From Desulfobacterium sp. (GTDB lineage: Bacteria; Desulfobacterota; Desulfobacteria; Desulfobacterales; Desulfobacteraceae): 64,000 nucleotides of DNA. Where the stretch lies: the NCBI GenBank assembly GCA_030145245.1, contig JAQYWC010000073.1:62001-126000 (forward strand), in the 5' to 3' direction. Shown in pieces: positions 25,992 to 35,032 of this stretch. The notes beneath the pieces are model-generated. The model worked only from the letters and a program-made list of their open reading frames with translations, searched no databases and was not told the origin of the DNA. Position 1 is the stretch's first letter. Each line of letters begins with the position of its first letter. Position numbers and translations under genes: made by a program.

Positions 25992-26246
25992 ATGTCAGTT
26001 AAGATCAGATTGGCTAGGCGCGGAGCAAAAAAGAAGCCATTTTACAGAATCGTTGCAGCAGATATTGAGGCACCCCGGGATGGAAAATTCCTCGAATGTC
26101 TTGGTACTTACAATCCCATGGTTGAGCCCGTGGCAATTGTCCTGGATGAGGACAGAATCCGTTACTGGATGGGCGAGGGTGCCACTCCCACAACAACAGT
26201 GAAGAGCATCCTGAAAAAAGAGGGATTTAGTTCCAAACCTGCATGA
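25992..26246 (+). CDS. rpsP: 30S ribosomal protein S16
   Basis: 84 residues beginning MSVKIRLARRGAKKKPFYRIV, the unmistakable S16 start, followed by ADIEAPRDGKFLECLGTYNP. S16 binds 16S rRNA in the body of the small subunit and is needed for assembly. It sits 13 bases after ffh behind AAGGAG and is co-transcribed with it. Length is normal for the family. Confidence 0.97.
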   Translation: MSVKIRLARRGAKKKPFYRIVAADIEAPRDGKFLECLGTYNPMVEPVAIVLDEDRIRYWMGEGATPTTTVKSILKKEGFSSKPA

Positions 26247-26298
26247 TAATTGTATCGGACCCATATTCTCAACACCCCATTTATAAGGAGATGGAGTT

Positions 26299-26529
26299 AT
26301 GAAAGAGCTGGTTAAATACATAGCACAGGCACTGGTCGATAATCCTGACGAGGTTGAAGTTTCAGAAGTGGAGGGTAGCCAGACTTCTGTGCTTGAGCTT
26401 AAGGTGGCAAAAGAGGATCTGGGTAAGGTGATCGGCAAACAGGGCAGATCTGCCCGTGCCATGAGAACAATTTTGAGTGCAGCATCTGCAAAGCTTAAAA
26501 AGCGTACAGTGCTCGAGATCGTGGAGTAA
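26299..26529 (+). CDS. khpA: KH-domain RNA-binding protein KhpA (YlqC)
   Basis: A 76-residue single-KH-domain protein. The RNA-binding GxxG loop is in [16 protein letters not shown] near residue 45; the N-terminus [19 protein letters not shown] is typical. KhpA, often with KhpB, binds RNA and influences cell division and small-RNA action in Gram-positive bacteria; its place between rpsP and rimM is the standard one. ATAAGGAGATGG provides a strong ribosome site. Confidence 0.95.
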   Translation: MKELVKYIAQALVDNPDEVEVSEVEGSQTSVLELKVAKEDLGKVIGKQGRSARAMRTILSAASAKLKKRTVLEIVE

Positions 26530-26533
26530 TTGC

Positions 26534-27037
26534 ATGGAAAATACTCTGTTTACCCTTGGTCAGGTAACCGGAGTGCACGGGTTGAAAGGGTTTCTGAAGA
26601 TCAGGTCGTTTGCCGGATCTGTGGCAACATTCAGACAAGGACTCGACCTGGTTGTACGAAGGACTGGAAAAACCGATCAATTGTATGAAGTTGTGAAGGC
26701 ATCTCCCCGTAAAAAGGGCGCTCTGCTGTTGCTCTCCGGAGTGGACAGGGACGTGGCTGAAACCCTTGTGGGAGCTGAGCTTCTGGTTGACAGGAGTGTG
26801 TTGCCGGAGCCTGAAGAAGATACCTATTTCTGGGTGGACCTCATCGGGCTCAGGGTGATGGACCAGACACTTGGTCTCCTGGGCAGAATCGATTCCGTGA
26901 TTGAGACCGGAAGCAACGATGTCTTTGTGGTAAAGGGAGGCGAGCGGGAAGTCCTTGTTCCTGGACTCGCCTCGGTCGTTGTCCGTGTGGATCTTGAAAA
27001 TGGCGAGATGATCATCAATCTTCCGGAGGGGCTGTAG
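26534..27037 (+). CDS. rimM: Ribosome maturation factor RimM
   Basis: A 167-residue RimM with the N-terminal RimM domain ([20 protein letters not shown]) and a C-terminal PRC-barrel ([16 protein letters not shown], then [20 protein letters not shown] and [11 protein letters not shown]). RimM binds S19 and assists maturation of the 30S head. ATG at 26534 lies four bases after the khpA stop, with GGAG in the end of khpA serving as ribosome site; the longer open frame upstream is not needed. Followed at once by trmD. Confidence 0.95.
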   Translation: MENTLFTLGQVTGVHGLKGFLKIRSFAGSVATFRQGLDLVVRRTGKTDQLYEVVKASPRKKGALLLLSGVDRDVAETLVGAELLVDRSVLPEPEEDTYFWVDLIGLRVMDQTLGLLGRIDSVIETGSNDVFVVKGGEREVLVPGLASVVVRVDLENGEMIINLPEGL

Positions 27038-27047
27038 GTTGGAAACT

Positions 27048-27800
27048 ATGAAGTTTACGGTTCTGACGCTCTTCCCGGAGCTTGTTGACCCATTCTTCGG
27101 CCATGGAATCATTGCCAGGGCAGTGGAAAAAAAGGCCATCGCAGGCCGATCCGTCAATATCAGGGATTTTTCCTGTGACCGCCATAATACGGTGGATGAC
27201 AGGCCCTACGGAGGCGGCTGCGGAATGGTCATGAAACCAGAGCCCCTATCCGCTGCCATCAGGGCCGCCAAGGCAGAGGCGCCGGGTTCCAGGGTTGTTC
27301 ACATGAGCCCCCAGGGCAGGCCCTTTGACCAGAAACTGGCCCTGGAACTTGCTGAAGAAGGCAATGGATTGATTTTTATCTGCGGCCGGTACGAGGGGAT
27401 TGACGAGCGGATCTGTCATAGCCTGGTGGACGATGAAATCTCCATTGGCGACTATGTGATGACCGGTGGAGAACTTGCCGCCATGGTGATCATTGATGCG
27501 GTAACAAGGCTTTTGCCCGGGGTTCTCGGGGGGGAGACCTCCGCTGAAATAGATTCGTTTCAAAACGATCGTTTGGAATACGCCCACTACACAAGGCCTC
27601 CCGAGTTTGAGACCATGGCCGTTCCGGATGTACTGTTGTCCGGGGATCACCAAAAGATCGAACGCTGGCGGCAGGCCTCGTCTTTGAAGCGAACTTTTTT
27701 AAAGCGGCCGGATCTTTTTAAACAGAGGAGCCTCGATCCAGAGGAGAGAAAACTATTAAAAACATGGTGTCAGGAACTTGAAACCCTTATCAACGAGTAA
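27048..27800 (+). CDS. trmD: tRNA (guanine37-N1)-methyltransferase TrmD
   Basis: About 250 residues of the SPOUT enzyme TrmD, which forms m1G37 and prevents frameshifting. The start [17 protein letters not shown] is canonical; [31 protein letters not shown] and [20 protein letters not shown] contain the SAM trefoil-knot motifs, and [18 protein letters not shown] is the C-terminal signature. ATG at 27048 fits the family best; TTG at 27039 is an alternative whose spacing to GGAGG at 27025 is better. The 3' end overlaps the next gene by 23 bases. Confidence 0.95.
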   Translation: MKFTVLTLFPELVDPFFGHGIIARAVEKKAIAGRSVNIRDFSCDRHNTVDDRPYGGGCGMVMKPEPLSAAIRAAKAEAPGSRVVHMSPQGRPFDQKLALELAEEGNGLIFICGRYEGIDERICHSLVDDEISIGDYVMTGGELAAMVIIDAVTRLLPGVLGGETSAEIDSFQNDRLEYAHYTRPPEFETMAVPDVLLSGDHQKIERWRQASSLKRTFLKRPDLFKQRSLDPEERKLLKTWCQELETLINE

Positions 27801-28374
27801 TCTCTATCTGGCTCTTATCCACCACCCGGTTTCCAACAAGCGCGGAGATACCATTGCGTCGGCTTTGACGACCATTGATCTCCACGACATTGCCAGGGCG
27901 TCGATCACCTTCGGGGTTCGGGGCTTTTTTGTTGTTACACCGCTTGAGGATCAGCAGACCCTTGCCCACGAGGTTATTGCCCACTGGACCAAGGGGGTGG
28001 GCGGCAAATTGAATCCGTTTCGAAAACAGGCCCTGGAACTGATCCGGGTTGTTTCCTCTTTTGAAGAAGCAGTGGCTGAAATCGAGGAGGAGACAGGCAA
28101 GCCAGTGGTAACTGTGGCAACCAGTGCAGCAAAGAGCGGAGACACGGTTTCTCCGGCAAATTTTGCCAGGGAGCTTGGCAGCGAATCTGCCCATCTCCTT
28201 GCTTTTGGCACGGCCTGGGGCCTTTCAGAGGAATTTGTGAAGGAGTGTGGTTTTGTCCTTGACCCTATTTATGGGGTGAACGGGTATAATCACCTTTCTG
28301 TGAGATCGGCCGTATCAATCATGCTGGACCGGGTGATCTCTTCACGGGAAACGGCCGCAATAGCCGCATCCTGA
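27778..28374 (+). CDS. SPOUT-class RNA methyltransferase (RNA_Me_trans / TM1570 family)
   Basis: A 198-residue protein with [20 protein letters not shown] at the start and [20 protein letters not shown]-type sequence after it, matching the family annotated as RNA methyltransferase, found next to trmD in Desulfobacterota and Thermotogae. The C-terminal part ([35 protein letters not shown]) has the knot-forming SAM site. The RNA target is unknown, with tRNA plausible from context. No ATG exists before the conserved region, so TTG at 27778, inside the end of trmD, is the likely start, making translation coupled. A stretch of 50 bases separates it from rplS. Confidence 0.85.
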   Translation: MKPLSTSNLYLALIHHPVSNKRGDTIASALTTIDLHDIARASITFGVRGFFVVTPLEDQQTLAHEVIAHWTKGVGGKLNPFRKQALELIRVVSSFEEAVAEIEEETGKPVVTVATSAAKSGDTVSPANFARELGSESAHLLAFGTAWGLSEEFVKECGFVLDPIYGVNGYNHLSVRSAVSIMLDRVISSRETAAIAAS

Positions 28375-28424
28375 GAAACATTAAGCGTATAAGAAAAGTA
28401 TAAATTAAGAGAGGAAGGACTATA

Positions 28425-28772
28425 ATGAATGTAATTGAGCAGTTGGAACGTGAGCAGCTTCGACTCGATATGCCTGATTTCCGAGCTGGCGATACCATTA
28501 AGGTACACGTTAAGATCAAAGAGGGTGAGAAAGAAAGAATCCAGGTTTTCGCTGGTGTTGTGATTAAAAAGACCAAGGGAATGGCCAGTGCACGCTTTAC
28601 CGTGAGAAAGATTTCCGGCGGCATTGGTGTTGAGCGAATTTTCCCTTTGAACTCCCCCGCCCTCGACAAGATCGAGGTGATCACACGGGGCCATGTGCGC
28701 AGGTCCAAGATCTACTACCTCAGAAATCTTCGTGGTAAGGCTGCACGTATTAAAGAAAGACGCTTGGCTTAA
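28425..28772 (+). CDS. rplS: 50S ribosomal protein L19
   Basis: 115 residues with the L19 hallmarks [23 protein letters not shown]-type sequence, [24 protein letters not shown] and [20 protein letters not shown]19 lies at the 30S-50S interface. GAGAGGAAGG precedes ATG at 28425. Its place after trmD is universal in bacteria; rnhB begins 10 bases downstream. Confidence 0.97.
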   Translation: MNVIEQLEREQLRLDMPDFRAGDTIKVHVKIKEGEKERIQVFAGVVIKKTKGMASARFTVRKISGGIGVERIFPLNSPALDKIEVITRGHVRRSKIYYLRNLRGKAARIKERRLA

Positions 28773-28782
28773 TCCAGTTTCC

Positions 28783-29376
28783 ATGTGGACCTTTGAACAT
28801 AAGGCTCAGGAAACGGGATACCGCCGTGTTGTAGGTGTTGACGAGGCCGGCAGGGGACCCCTTGCCGGCCCTGTCGTGTCTGCCGCCGTTCTGTTACCGG
28901 ATGATTTTCCGGACCAGGGGATTACCGACTCCAAGAAGCTGACCCCCAAGAAGCGGGAGATCCTCTACTCGGTGATCATGGAGAATGCCCTGGCCGTCTC
29001 GGTGGCCAGCGCATCCCACCATGAAATCGATGAATTCAATATCCTCAGGGCCTCGTTGCTTTCCATGAAACGGGCCGTCCTTGGAATTGATCCGCTTCCG
29101 GACCATCTTTTGATCGACGGAAAGTTCACCATCGATTCCGCCATAAGCCAGCAGGCCATCATCAAGGGGGACTCACTGAGCGTCTCCATTGCAGCCGCCT
29201 CAATTGTGGCCAAGGTGACCCGTGACCGGCTCATGGCCGATATCCACCGGCTCTATCCCGGGTATGGATTTGACCGGCACAAGGGATACCCGACCAAGGC
29301 CCACAAACTGGCCCTGGCTGAGCTTGGCCCGACGCCGGTGCACAGGTTCAGCTTTAAAGGCGTGGAGCGGGTCTAA
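28783..29376 (+). CDS. rnhB: Ribonuclease HII
   Basis: A 197-residue RNase HII, which cleaves RNA in RNA-DNA hybrids and at misincorporated ribonucleotides. VVGVDEAGRGPLAGPVVSAA near residue 17 supplies the catalytic Asp-Glu pair; ITDSKKLTPKKRE, LLIDGKFTI (third acidic residue) and IVAKVTRDRLM with YPGYGFDRHKGYPT complete the active site. ATG at 28783 gives the normal length although its ribosome site is weak, which suggests coupling to rplS. Its stop overlaps the yraN start. Confidence 0.95.
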   Translation: MWTFEHKAQETGYRRVVGVDEAGRGPLAGPVVSAAVLLPDDFPDQGITDSKKLTPKKREILYSVIMENALAVSVASASHHEIDEFNILRASLLSMKRAVLGIDPLPDHLLIDGKFTIDSAISQQAIIKGDSLSVSIAAASIVAKVTRDRLMADIHRLYPGYGFDRHKGYPTKAHKLALAELGPTPVHRFSFKGVERV

Positions 29377-29741
29377 TGCCGCACCAACGGCAACGGCTGG
29401 GGCTGCAGGCCGAGGATGCCGCCTGCCTCTTTCTTGAAGAGCAGGGCTTCACCATTGTCCAACGAAATTACAGAACCAGGGCAGCTGAGATCGACATCAT
29501 TGCAAAGGATGGCGACACCCTGGTTTTTGTGGAGGTAAAGGCAAGATCTACGCTTTCAAAGGGAGGTCCCAGGGAGGCCGTTGGAACGGCCAAACAGCAG
29601 AAGATCATTCTGGGGGCCCGCCATTTCTTAAGTGAAAAAAGGCTTGCTGATGTGAGGGTCCGGTTTGATGTGGTGGCCCTTTACGAGAAAAACAACCGAT
29701 TCAAAATAGAGTTGATTGAAAATGCATTCCAGGCAGAGTGA
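29376..29741 (+). CDS. yraN: YraN/UPF0102 endonuclease-like protein
   Basis: A 121-residue member of UPF0102 with the restriction-endonuclease-like core: GLQAEDAACLFLEEQGFTIV, then RAAEIDIIAKDGDTLVFVEVKARS (the E-x-D...ExK pattern) near residue 35-55. The biochemical role is undefined; the gene is nearly always next to rnhB. ATG overlaps the rnhB stop by one base and the rsmI start lies within its last codons, so the three are translated as a unit. Confidence 0.93.
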   Translation: MPHQRQRLGLQAEDAACLFLEEQGFTIVQRNYRTRAAEIDIIAKDGDTLVFVEVKARSTLSKGGPREAVGTAKQQKIILGARHFLSEKRLADVRVRFDVVALYEKNNRFKIELIENAFQAE

Positions 29742-30609
29742 AACAGACGATCCATCTCCCGGTTCCCCGGGAACCCTCTACGTAGTTGCAACGCCCATCG
29801 GCAATCTTGAAGATATCACCTTCAGGGCTGTGAGAATTCTCAAAGAGGTTCAGGTCATTGCCGCCGAAGACACCCGCCATACCGGAAAACTTCTTTCCCA
29901 TTATATGATTAAAAATTCCCTGGTATCCTGCCACGAACACAATGAAGAGGGCCGGATTCCGGAACTCATCCTTCGTTTGAACCAGGGGGATGATATTGCC
30001 CTGGTCTCGGATGCGGGTACCCCCTCGGTGTCGGATCCCGGTTACCGGCTGATCAAGGCGTGTGCCGAACAAGGCATCCGGGTCATTCCAATTCCCGGTC
30101 CCTCGGCCTCTGTTGCCGGCCTCAGTGTTTCCGGACTTGCAACGGATTCGTTTCTCTTTTTGGGGTTTTTGCCGAGAAAATCCGGAAAGCGCCGGAATCT
30201 CCTTGAGACGTTGAAAAACGAGCGGGCCACCCTTGTATTATATGAATCTCCCAGGCGGATACTGATGCTTCTTACCGAGATCGTTGATGTCCTGGGCGAC
30301 CGGCCCGGGATGCTTGCCCGGGAGATCACAAAGATCCATGAAGAATACCTCCGGGGGAACTTAACTGATATCATTGACACCCTAAAGGCAAGGATGTCGG
30401 TCAAAGGGGAGTGTGCGCTTTTTGTGTCCGGAGCCGGTGAGGTAACCGGGCCATTGGTGTCGGAAGAGGGCCTTGACCAGGAGATCCTTACCGCCCTTCA
30501 GGGCCAGGGCAAGAAGACCTCTGCCCTTGCAAAGGAGCTTGCAAAAAGATTCAACCTGCCCAAAAATACCGTGTATGACCGGATACTGGAGCTCCAGGAC
30601 CGGGAGTAA
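29722..30609 (+). CDS. rsmI: 16S rRNA 2'-O-ribose C1402 methyltransferase RsmI
   Basis: About 295 residues of the tetrapyrrole-methylase-fold enzyme RsmI. GTLYVVATPIGNLEDITFRAV, AEDTRHTGKLLSHYMI, LVSDAGTPSVSDPGYRLI and IPIPGPSA are its SAM- and RNA-binding motifs; VLYESPRRILMLL follows. It modifies C1402 near the ribosomal P site. ATG at 29722 (or TTG 29716) lies inside the end of yraN. A hairpin terminator follows, ending the long ribosomal and RNA-modification string that began at ffh. Confidence 0.95.
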   Translation: MHSRQSETDDPSPGSPGTLYVVATPIGNLEDITFRAVRILKEVQVIAAEDTRHTGKLLSHYMIKNSLVSCHEHNEEGRIPELILRLNQGDDIALVSDAGTPSVSDPGYRLIKACAEQGIRVIPIPGPSASVAGLSVSGLATDSFLFLGFLPRKSGKRRNLLETLKNERATLVLYESPRRILMLLTEIVDVLGDRPGMLAREITKIHEEYLRGNLTDIIDTLKARMSVKGECALFVSGAGEVTGPLVSEEGLDQEILTALQGQGKKTSALAKELAKRFNLPKNTVYDRILELQDRE

Positions 30610-30635
30610 GGAGCATGCTCTATTTCCTATGCTCC
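30610..30635 (+). terminator. Hairpin terminator after rsmI
   Basis: GGAGCAT at 30610-30616 pairs with ATGCTCC at 30629-30635 over a 12-base loop, followed by the T-rich CTGTCTTCTTTGTGATTTTG. It separates rsmI from a convergent gene. Confidence 0.55.
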
Positions 30636-30665
30636 CTGTCTTCTTTGTGATTTTGTAAAGGCTAT

Positions 30666-31748
30666 CTATCTGCCGTTTTTAGCAATCCACGCTTCAAAAT
30701 CGAGTTCCACCTCAGCAGGGGATTCAGGGGATTCTTCCTTCTGAAGAGCCTGACGCTCCATCATTTTTCTTATCTGTTTTATTTCGCTCATCAACATTGA
30801 GATTTTGGTTTCCATCCGTTCAAGCAAGTCCGTGACATCGGGTTCTTGCTTTGCGGCCCCGGGGGCTTTGGGTTCCGTGACATTGTGCTTTTGCTTTGCG
30901 GCCCCGGGGGCTTTGGGTGTGGCTTTTTCAGGGCGGTTCTCCGGCCGGCTTTTTGCGAGAAAGCCCAGGCAGCGCTGCCAGAACTGTTCAAGGGAGATGG
31001 GCTCCATGTTTTTCTCCTTGGTGAGGAGCTTCCTCCCAAGAAGTTGGATGCATTTTGACGCGGTTGAATCGGGAAACAGCTTTAGAAACGGTGTCTGGGC
31101 AATCACGGCCATGGGAATGTGCTTATCCCTGGCAACAATTCCAAGGGGGCTGAGTTTGATGGAGAGAAACCGGTTGACCGTGTCCCGGAGCTGGCCGTAA
31201 GCCTGTTTGGCATTGTTTGCCTGTTTTACCTGGTTGACCACGACGTTTACGGTGCTGGGGTAGCGCTTCCGGGACAGGACCTTCAAAAGCGCATAGGCAT
31301 CGGTGAGGGAGGTGGGTTCCGGGGTGATCACAAGCAGAATCTCATGGCTGGCCATGCAGAATGAGAGAACCTGGGACGAGATGCCGGCGGAGGTGTCAAA
31401 AATGAAATAGTCATACTCCCCAAGACCGAGGAACGAGCGGATCAGCCTTCCTGCCTCCTCCCGGGTGAGATCTGCCATTCGCTCCACACCGCTGCTTCCT
31501 GGAATGATGTCGATCCCCTGGAAGTCTTTAATGACGATATCCCCGAGGGCGAGGCTGCCGTCGATCACGCTTTCAAGATCGTTTTCCGGCTGAATGCCGG
31601 TGAGAATGTTGATGTTTGCAAGACCGAGATCAGCGTCAAACAGGCAGACCCGCTGTTTTCTCGAGGCAAGTTCAAGGGCCAGGTTGAGGCTGATGCTGGT
31701 TTTTCCCACGCCGCCTTTGCCGCTGGTGATGGTGATTACTCTTGGCAT
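30666..31748 (-). CDS. MinD/FlhG-like P-loop ATPase with Pro/Ala-rich repeat linker
   Basis: A 360-residue MinD-superfamily ATPase. The deviant Walker A is TSGKGGVGKTSISLNLA at residue 8; LFDADLGLANINILTGI and YFIFDTSAGISSQVLSF follow, the latter with the Walker B Asp. It resembles FlhG/YlxH, which sets flagellar or pole-located assemblies, but the catalytic region is followed by a linker with a tandem 14-residue repeat (EPKAPGAAKQ...VT, twice) and a coiled-coil C-terminus (LLERMETKISMLMSEIKQIRK). It is the last gene of a minus-strand trio with a stand-alone MshEN protein and an HDOD kinase, suggesting control of a polar or type-IV-pilus-like machine instead of flagella. That role is inferred. 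Confidence 0.85.
   Translation of the reverse strand: MPRVITITSGKGGVGKTSISLNLALELASRKQRVCLFDADLGLANINILTGIQPENDLESVIDGSLALGDIVIKDFQGIDIIPGSSGVERMADLTREEAGRLIRSFLGLGEYDYFIFDTSAGISSQVLSFCMASHEILLVITPEPTSLTDAYALLKVLSRKRYPSTVNVVVNQVKQANNAKQAYGQLRDTVNRFLSIKLSPLGIVARDKHIPMAVIAQTPFLKLFPDSTASKCIQLLGRKLLTKEKNMEPISLEQFWQRCLGFLAKSRPENRPEKATPKAPGAAKQKHNVTEPKAPGAAKQEPDVTDLLERMETKISMLMSEIKQIRKMMERQALQKEESPESPAEVELDFEAWIAKNGR
30839..30917. repeat. Tandem repeat coding for the AKxPGAAKQ linker
   Basis: The segment containing TTTGCGGCCCCGGGGGCTTT occurs twice about 45 bases apart (near 30849 and 30894), encoding two copies of a 14-15-residue Pro/Ala/Lys unit in the FlhG-like protein. Near-identity at the DNA level suggests recent duplication. 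Confidence 0.7.
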
Positions 31749-31757
31749 GAATTTGTT

Positions 31758-32723
31758 TCAATCCTTTGGGACAGCGACGACAATGGGATCCTGCCCCTGT
31801 TTTCTGAGAAAATAGGTCATCCTCGTAACCCTGTATCTATCCCTTAGTTTGTTGTGCTCGCCAACCATGAATTCTTGGAAGGCCCTGGACCTTGCAGTGC
31901 AATGGCTGCCCCGGGTCAATGTCCTCACCATCTCGTACCGCTTGTACAGGGAGAGAATCTTGTCCCTTTCAAGTTCCGGGTCCGTGATGGTGATCCTGAA
32001 GTTGAGGAGAAGCGACAGATCGGGGGAGCGTTCCTGGCCCACGGGTTGGCCGCCCTTTCTGTAAAGCTGGTTAAACAGTGCCTTGAATTCTGAGAAAGGG
32101 ATGAAGACCGCCTTGAATCTGAGAAGTGGAAACCGGGCACTCAGCTTTTTTAAGGCCAGCAGCGCGTCAGGCTCGACAATGCCCACAAGGATCACCTTTT
32201 CCCGGAGGACCAGGGGGATCATCCTGTGCCTGAGGGCAAGGCGTTTTGGAACGATGGTGGATAGATCCTCTGCCTTGGCCGGGTTGAACCTGAACTCCTG
32301 GAGGGTCCGGTAGGGGATTCTGTATAGGTCGTATACCAATTTCTGGAGCTCAACCACCGTGATCATCCCCTGGTGCAACAGGGCCGTGAAGAGGGAGGTG
32401 TCCGATGCCTTTGCCTCCTTATGGGCAAGGGCCAGTGCTTTGGCCGGAACCTTGCCGGACTTGACAAGGACCTGGTCCATGGACACAAGCTTTTTGTATT
32501 TGTGAAGCACCCAGTAGTTGTCAAGGGGGGTGATGAGGTTCAGGTCGCACAGGATCATCCCGAAGCGCCTGCTTGAATCCAGCAGGGGGGACGCCTTGCC
32601 CCGTTTCTGGATGGCAAGTACCCTGCCGGCATCTTCCTGGTTGATCAATCCCTCCCTGACCAGGATCTCCCCGGTTCTAAGGGAAGGGAAACGTTTCAAC
32701 ATGGTTCGGGTCAATGGTTTCAA
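31758..32723 (-). CDS. Stand-alone MshEN-domain protein (GspE/PilB N-domain-like)
   Basis: A 321-residue protein with two regions similar to the N-terminal domains of type II secretion/type IV pilus ATPases: GEILVREGLINQEDAGRVLAIQ at about residues 18-40, and a second, better match from LAHKEAKASDTSLFTALLHQG through VPKRLALRHRMIPLVLREKVILVGIVEP near 165-200. MshEN domains bind cyclic di-GMP in several systems. No ATPase domain follows, so this is not a truncated PilB with its motor. It lies 12 bases before the HDOD kinase gene's end and 9 bases ahead of the FlhG-like gene, implying a shared signalling unit. c-di-GMP binding is inferred. Confidence 0.75.
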   Translation of the reverse strand: MKPLTRTMLKRFPSLRTGEILVREGLINQEDAGRVLAIQKRGKASPLLDSSRRFGMILCDLNLITPLDNYWVLHKYKKLVSMDQVLVKSGKVPAKALALAHKEAKASDTSLFTALLHQGMITVVELQKLVYDLYRIPYRTLQEFRFNPAKAEDLSTIVPKRLALRHRMIPLVLREKVILVGIVEPDALLALKKLSARFPLLRFKAVFIPFSEFKALFNQLYRKGGQPVGQERSPDLSLLLNFRITITDPELERDKILSLYKRYEMVRTLTRGSHCTARSRAFQEFMVGEHNKLRDRYRVTRMTYFLRKQGQDPIVVAVPKD

Positions 32724-32735
32724 TGATGGTTTCCT

Positions 32736-34898
32736 TTAGTGTTGATGAACGGGTTCATCATCGATGACCTGGTGAAGAATCGGTTTCGGCGAGGTGACCG
32801 GCAACAGGATGGTGAAGCAGGTTCCCTCGTTGGGCCGGCTCTTACAGGTGATGCTGCCGCTGAGACTCCGGATGATGGAGTGAACGATGGAGAGCCCAAG
32901 CCCGGAGTTGTCGGGTCCCTTGGTGCTGTTGTAGGGTTCAAACAGCTTCTCCTTGATGACAGCTGGAATTCCGGGTCCGTTGTCCTGGATGGTGACTTCG
33001 ATGTTACCCGGCGTTTTGCGCTTCTCATCGATTAATATCTTGGAAGATCCCTGAACAAAGCCAATCTTTATCTGGATTTTACCGCCGTTCCCCATTGCTT
33101 CAGCCGCGTTTTTCACAAGGTTGATCAGCACCTGTTTCAGACCGTTCTTGTCGGTGGTGATGGATGGAATATTAGGGGCGGCAACCAGGCTTGCCTCGAT
33201 GCCCTTGGGTGACAGGAGCGATTTTTTGATGATCTCAAGAACCGCTGAGTAGAGCTGGTTGATATCAACGGACTCAAACTCGGCAATGTTTGGTTTTGAA
33301 AAGTTCGACAGCTTGCGGATAAGCCCTGCGATGCGGTCGATCTCCTCGCTCACCACCGTGAGCTCCGACTGCACCGGATGCTTGTCCGGCAGTTTCATGC
33401 TCAACAGGGTCAGGTAGTTGGTGATGATGCCGATGGGGTTGTTCACCTCATGGACGATTTTTCGGGTGATGGCGGAAAAGGCCTGCATCCGTTCGTTCTG
33501 GAGGATGGATGCAGATTCCTGCCGGTACTTCAGGGACTGGAGGCACATGGCTGTCTGGCGTGAAAAGAGTTTCAGCAGGGAGCTGTTCTCCATGAGGGTG
33601 CTTTTGTGAACCTGGTCGATGCCAAGTACGATCACCCCCACGGGGCTGTCGACGGTCTTCATGGGAATGCAGCAGAGACCGTTTGTCTCCAGGAGCCGTG
33701 TGATCTGTATGTCTGAGATGGCAGGCGTGTTGCCGTTGGCAGCCAGGCTGTTTAATATCCGGTTGCTTTGTAATGATGTGGTCAGAAAACTCGAGGTGTT
33801 GGACATGGGAATGGCAATGGTCTCGAGTATCCTGCGGTGTTTGTCCTTGGGGCTGCACTTTCCGGTCAGCAGATTTTTTTCTTTATCAAAGAGAAAGTAG
33901 AAGACCCTTGGAATGTTGAAGAGGATCTTGATGCCGTTTTCGGTGATGGTCAGGACCGAATCGATCTCTTCGGCATTCAAAAGATTCTGTAGGGTCCCGT
34001 GGAAGAGGGCGATCTCCTTGACCTTCCGGGTCAGGGCGTCGTTGGCTTCCACTTGCACACCGGTGGAATCAGGGGTCGGAATGCCAAGGCTCTTCGCCAT
34101 TGAGTCTGCTTCCGCTTCGGCCTGGGTGAGCATGGTTGCAAGCCGGGACTGTTCAATCCCACTGAGCCTGAGCACTGCCGGATCATCCGCCCCCTTGTCT
34201 GCAAGGCGGTTAGAGACAAAGATAATCTTCACAAGATCCAGGGCGTTGGCGATCTCACCCGGGGAGGCGTTCACGTAGAGCACGGCATCGGCCATGAGGG
34301 GGCTCAGGTGCCACTGGTCGAACAGCCAGGAGCTGATCTCCTCGGTGGTTGTGTCGAACCTCTCTTTCTCAGCTGCGATCCGGTTTTCTTCATCCCCCTG
34401 GTCCGTCAGAATCTCCAGATACTCCCCGGGGAAGTTCTGGACCAGCATGAGTTTTCCGATCTCATGGAGGAGTCCGGCAAGAAATGCTTCATCCGGCTGG
34501 GCGAGCTTGAGCTCCATGGATATCTTTTTTGCGATCACAGCGCATTTATAGGAATGGTTCCAGAATGTCGCGATGTCAAACTCGGGGCTTAAGCTGGAGA
34601 GTTTGAACACATGCATGGCAGAGGCGCTGATGGCGATGTTCTTGATGGTATCCATTCCAAGGTACACAACAGCTGATTCAATGGTGTCGGGCGCCTTGGG
34701 AATATTGAGATAGGCAGAGCCGATGATCTCCATCAGCCTGGATGTCAGCCCGGGATCCGTGGAAATGATTTGGGACAGGTCCCGGATGTCTGTTTCGTCG
34801 TTGTTACAGGCTTCGATCAGCTTGACCACCACCTGGGGAAGCTGGGGAAGGTTTCCCGATTGTCTGATCCGTTCAAATGTTCTGTTTCGCGATATCAT
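32736..34898 (-). CDS. HDOD-GAF-histidine kinase hybrid sensor
   Basis: A 720-residue soluble signalling protein. Residues about 15-270 form an HDOD domain (LPQLPQVVVKLIEACNND, STDPGLTSRLMEIIGSAYLN, AVVYLGMDTIKNIA), a degenerate HD-hydrolase fold without the metal ligands. A GAF-like sensor spans about 300-460. The kinase part has the phospho-His in TRKIVHEVNNPIGII, N-box VLINLVKNAAEAM, G1 DNGPGIP and G2 SGLGLSIVHSII. No transmembrane helix is present. It is the promoter-proximal gene of the operon with the MshEN protein and FlhG-like ATPase. HDOD fused to a HisKA/HATPase is uncommon; HDOD proteins in other bacteria regulate chemotaxis, motility or c-di-GMP pathways. Confidence 0.88.
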   Translation of the reverse strand: MISRNRTFERIRQSGNLPQLPQVVVKLIEACNNDETDIRDLSQIISTDPGLTSRLMEIIGSAYLNIPKAPDTIESAVVYLGMDTIKNIAISASAMHVFKLSSLSPEFDIATFWNHSYKCAVIAKKISMELKLAQPDEAFLAGLLHEIGKLMLVQNFPGEYLEILTDQGDEENRIAAEKERFDTTTEEISSWLFDQWHLSPLMADAVLYVNASPGEIANALDLVKIIFVSNRLADKGADDPAVLRLSGIEQSRLATMLTQAEAEADSMAKSLGIPTPDSTGVQVEANDALTRKVKEIALFHGTLQNLLNAEEIDSVLTITENGIKILFNIPRVFYFLFDKEKNLLTGKCSPKDKHRRILETIAIPMSNTSSFLTTSLQSNRILNSLAANGNTPAISDIQITRLLETNGLCCIPMKTVDSPVGVIVLGIDQVHKSTLMENSSLLKLFSRQTAMCLQSLKYRQESASILQNERMQAFSAITRKIVHEVNNPIGIITNYLTLLSMKLPDKHPVQSELTVVSEEIDRIAGLIRKLSNFSKPNIAEFESVDINQLYSAVLEIIKKSLLSPKGIEASLVAAPNIPSITTDKNGLKQVLINLVKNAAEAMGNGGKIQIKIGFVQGSSKILIDEKRKTPGNIEVTIQDNGPGIPAVIKEKLFEPYNSTKGPDNSGLGLSIVHSIIRSLSGSITCKSRPNEGTCFTILLPVTSPKPILHQVIDDEPVHQH

Positions 34899-35032
34899 TG
34901 CACCCCTTTGTCTGTCAGGCCCGTTTCAATCCCTCTCTGCCGAAAAAACGATCAACTATAACTATAATAGGTATCTATAGTTAATCTGCCCTCAGAAATC
35001 AACCTTAATATAGGGGTTGACCGTGATTATAC

